Shown in pieces: positions 13,766 to 14,287 of a stretch of DNA of 14,287 nt. Numbering within the stretch: the stretch's first letter is position 1; the number at the start of each line of letters is the position of its first letter. Where the stretch lies: assembly GCA_910588565.1 (NCBI GenBank), contig CAJUPF010000071.1, forward strand, positions 1 through 14,287, in the 5' to 3' direction. A model generated the notes under the pieces. It ran no database searches. It saw only the letters and a program-made list of their open reading frames with translations, and had not been told where the DNA came from. The DNA is from an uncultured Lachnospiraceae bacterium (GTDB lineage Bacteria > Bacillota > Clostridia > Lachnospirales > Lachnospiraceae). Position numbers and translations under genes: made by a program.

Positions 13766-13814
13766 AAAAACAGAGTTCATTTTTTAACCGACTGATAAAT
13801 GAAGCTCTGTTTTT
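13766..13814. terminator. Two-sided terminator between convergent acetyltransferase genes
   Basis: AAAAACAGAG (13766-13775) pairs with CTCTGTTTTT (13805-13814), and TTCATTT (13776-13782) pairs with AAATGAA (13797-13803), with one bulged G at 13804. A-run on one side and T-run on the other let it work for both strands, which fits its place between a + strand and a - strand gene. Confidence 0.8.
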
Positions 13815-13922
13815 ATTGCTATTTCTGTCATATATGGGATTGTATTAGGAAATAAAATCAATCCAGACGAAAATTTTTCTTTACTTCTATATCAAATGAT
13901 GACACTTTAAATAAGCCGGATT

Positions 13923-14287
13923 CTATATAAGCAACTTTTTCATTCTGAATCGGGTTTCTTCATCCTGCATAGTCTCAAATCCTAATCGTTCATATAATTT
14001 GCGGGCAGATATATTTGAACTTTCAACATGCAGAACCATAGATGGGATACCTGCATCTTTTGCATACTGTTCGGCAGTCTGTATCAGCTTTGTGCCAATG
14101 CCATTGCTGCGGTAAGCCTTGCTGACGCAGCAGTCGTCAAGATACAGGTATGTTTCCTGCTCGTGGTGTTCCTCTACAGGCAGGTAGGCAATGATACGTC
14201 TTTCTGATTCTGCGATATAGATCCAATTTTCTTTAAACTATCATTCCCTACCAAAATCCCCATTTTACGCAATCTATCAAACCCATT
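13923..14287 (-). pseudogene. GNAT N-acetyltransferase, partial at window edge and apparently frameshifted
   Basis: The minus strand reads 104 residues from 14237 down to the stop at 13923. The frame begins with FKENWIYIAESERRIIAYLP and has no start codon, because a TAG at 14240-14238 precedes it. The motif CCVSKAYRSNGIGTKLI (residues 36-52) holds the acetyl-CoA binding RxxGxG segment, and SSNISARKLYERLGF (73-87) is the usual GNAT C-terminal motif. In another frame, 14287-14237 reads NGFDRLRKMGILVGNDS. Adding one T to the three-T run (the AAA at 14235-14237 on the + strand) joins both parts as GNDSFKENWIYIAE. I infer a one-base deletion. The true N-terminus lies beyond the window. The substrate is unknown. 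Confidence 0.75.

Noticed and set aside
9340..13930. Attachment-site core repeats flanking the mobile element
   Set aside because: I compared the AT-rich edge near 9361-9446 with 13720-13930 by eye and found no convincing shared core; serine recombinases use cores as short as 2 bp, so this cannot be settled without an empty-site comparison.
1..14287. CRISPR arrays, tRNA or rRNA genes
   Set aside because: No regularly spaced repeats, cloverleaf-like segments or rRNA-like stretches were seen on either strand.

Overview
The window has two unlike halves. Bases 1-9215 carry the downstream end of a tightly packed membrane-protein operon of moderate GC content. Bases from about 9385 to 12954 carry an AT-richer mobile element, followed by two damaged acetyltransferase genes up to the window end. 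Strong GGAGG-type ribosome sites throughout, codon use and protein style point to a Firmicute, most likely an anaerobic gut Clostridium of the Lachnospiraceae type. That assignment is inference from style, not from a marker gene.

Region 1 (1-9128, + strand) is a multisubunit cation/proton antiporter operon of the Mrp / Mbh / complex I superfamily. In order it holds the tail of MrpE, then MrpF, MrpG, an MbhD-type DUF4040 protein, an MbhE-MnhB fusion, MrpC (NuoK-like), an MrpD-like subunit, two further tandem NuoL/M-like subunits, and a fourth large NuoL/HyfB-like subunit with an unusual C-terminal extension. Genes overlap or lie a few bases apart; only two gaps are longer (67 and 75 bp). The layout follows the archaeal Mbh/Mbs antiporter half (MrpA domains split into separate genes), but it has four large proton-channel subunits. 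No hydrogenase, quinone or ferredoxin module lies inside the window. A textbook rho-independent terminator at 9178-9215 closes the operon, so any redox partner would have to lie upstream or elsewhere. The products should form one inner-membrane complex moving Na+ and H+.

Region 2 (about 9216-13010) starts with a GC-rich non-coding stretch. It then shifts to AT-rich DNA with a near-consensus promoter (9385-9413), a possible short leader ORF and a 500-residue large serine recombinase. About 770 bp of non-coding DNA rich in hairpins follows, then a candidate oriT (11669-11720), a promoter, and a short MobV/Pre-type relaxase with tandem terminators after it. Serine recombinase plus MobV relaxase is the toolkit of integrative mobilizable elements of the Tn4451 kind. 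I could not fix the ends of the element.

Region 3 (13011-14287) holds two GNAT acetyltransferase genes pointing at each other across a two-sided terminator. The + strand gene (YhbS-like) is broken by what looks like a 2-bp AT duplication. The - strand gene is cut by the window edge and appears to have lost one base near its N-terminus. Both could be real decay or sequencing error.
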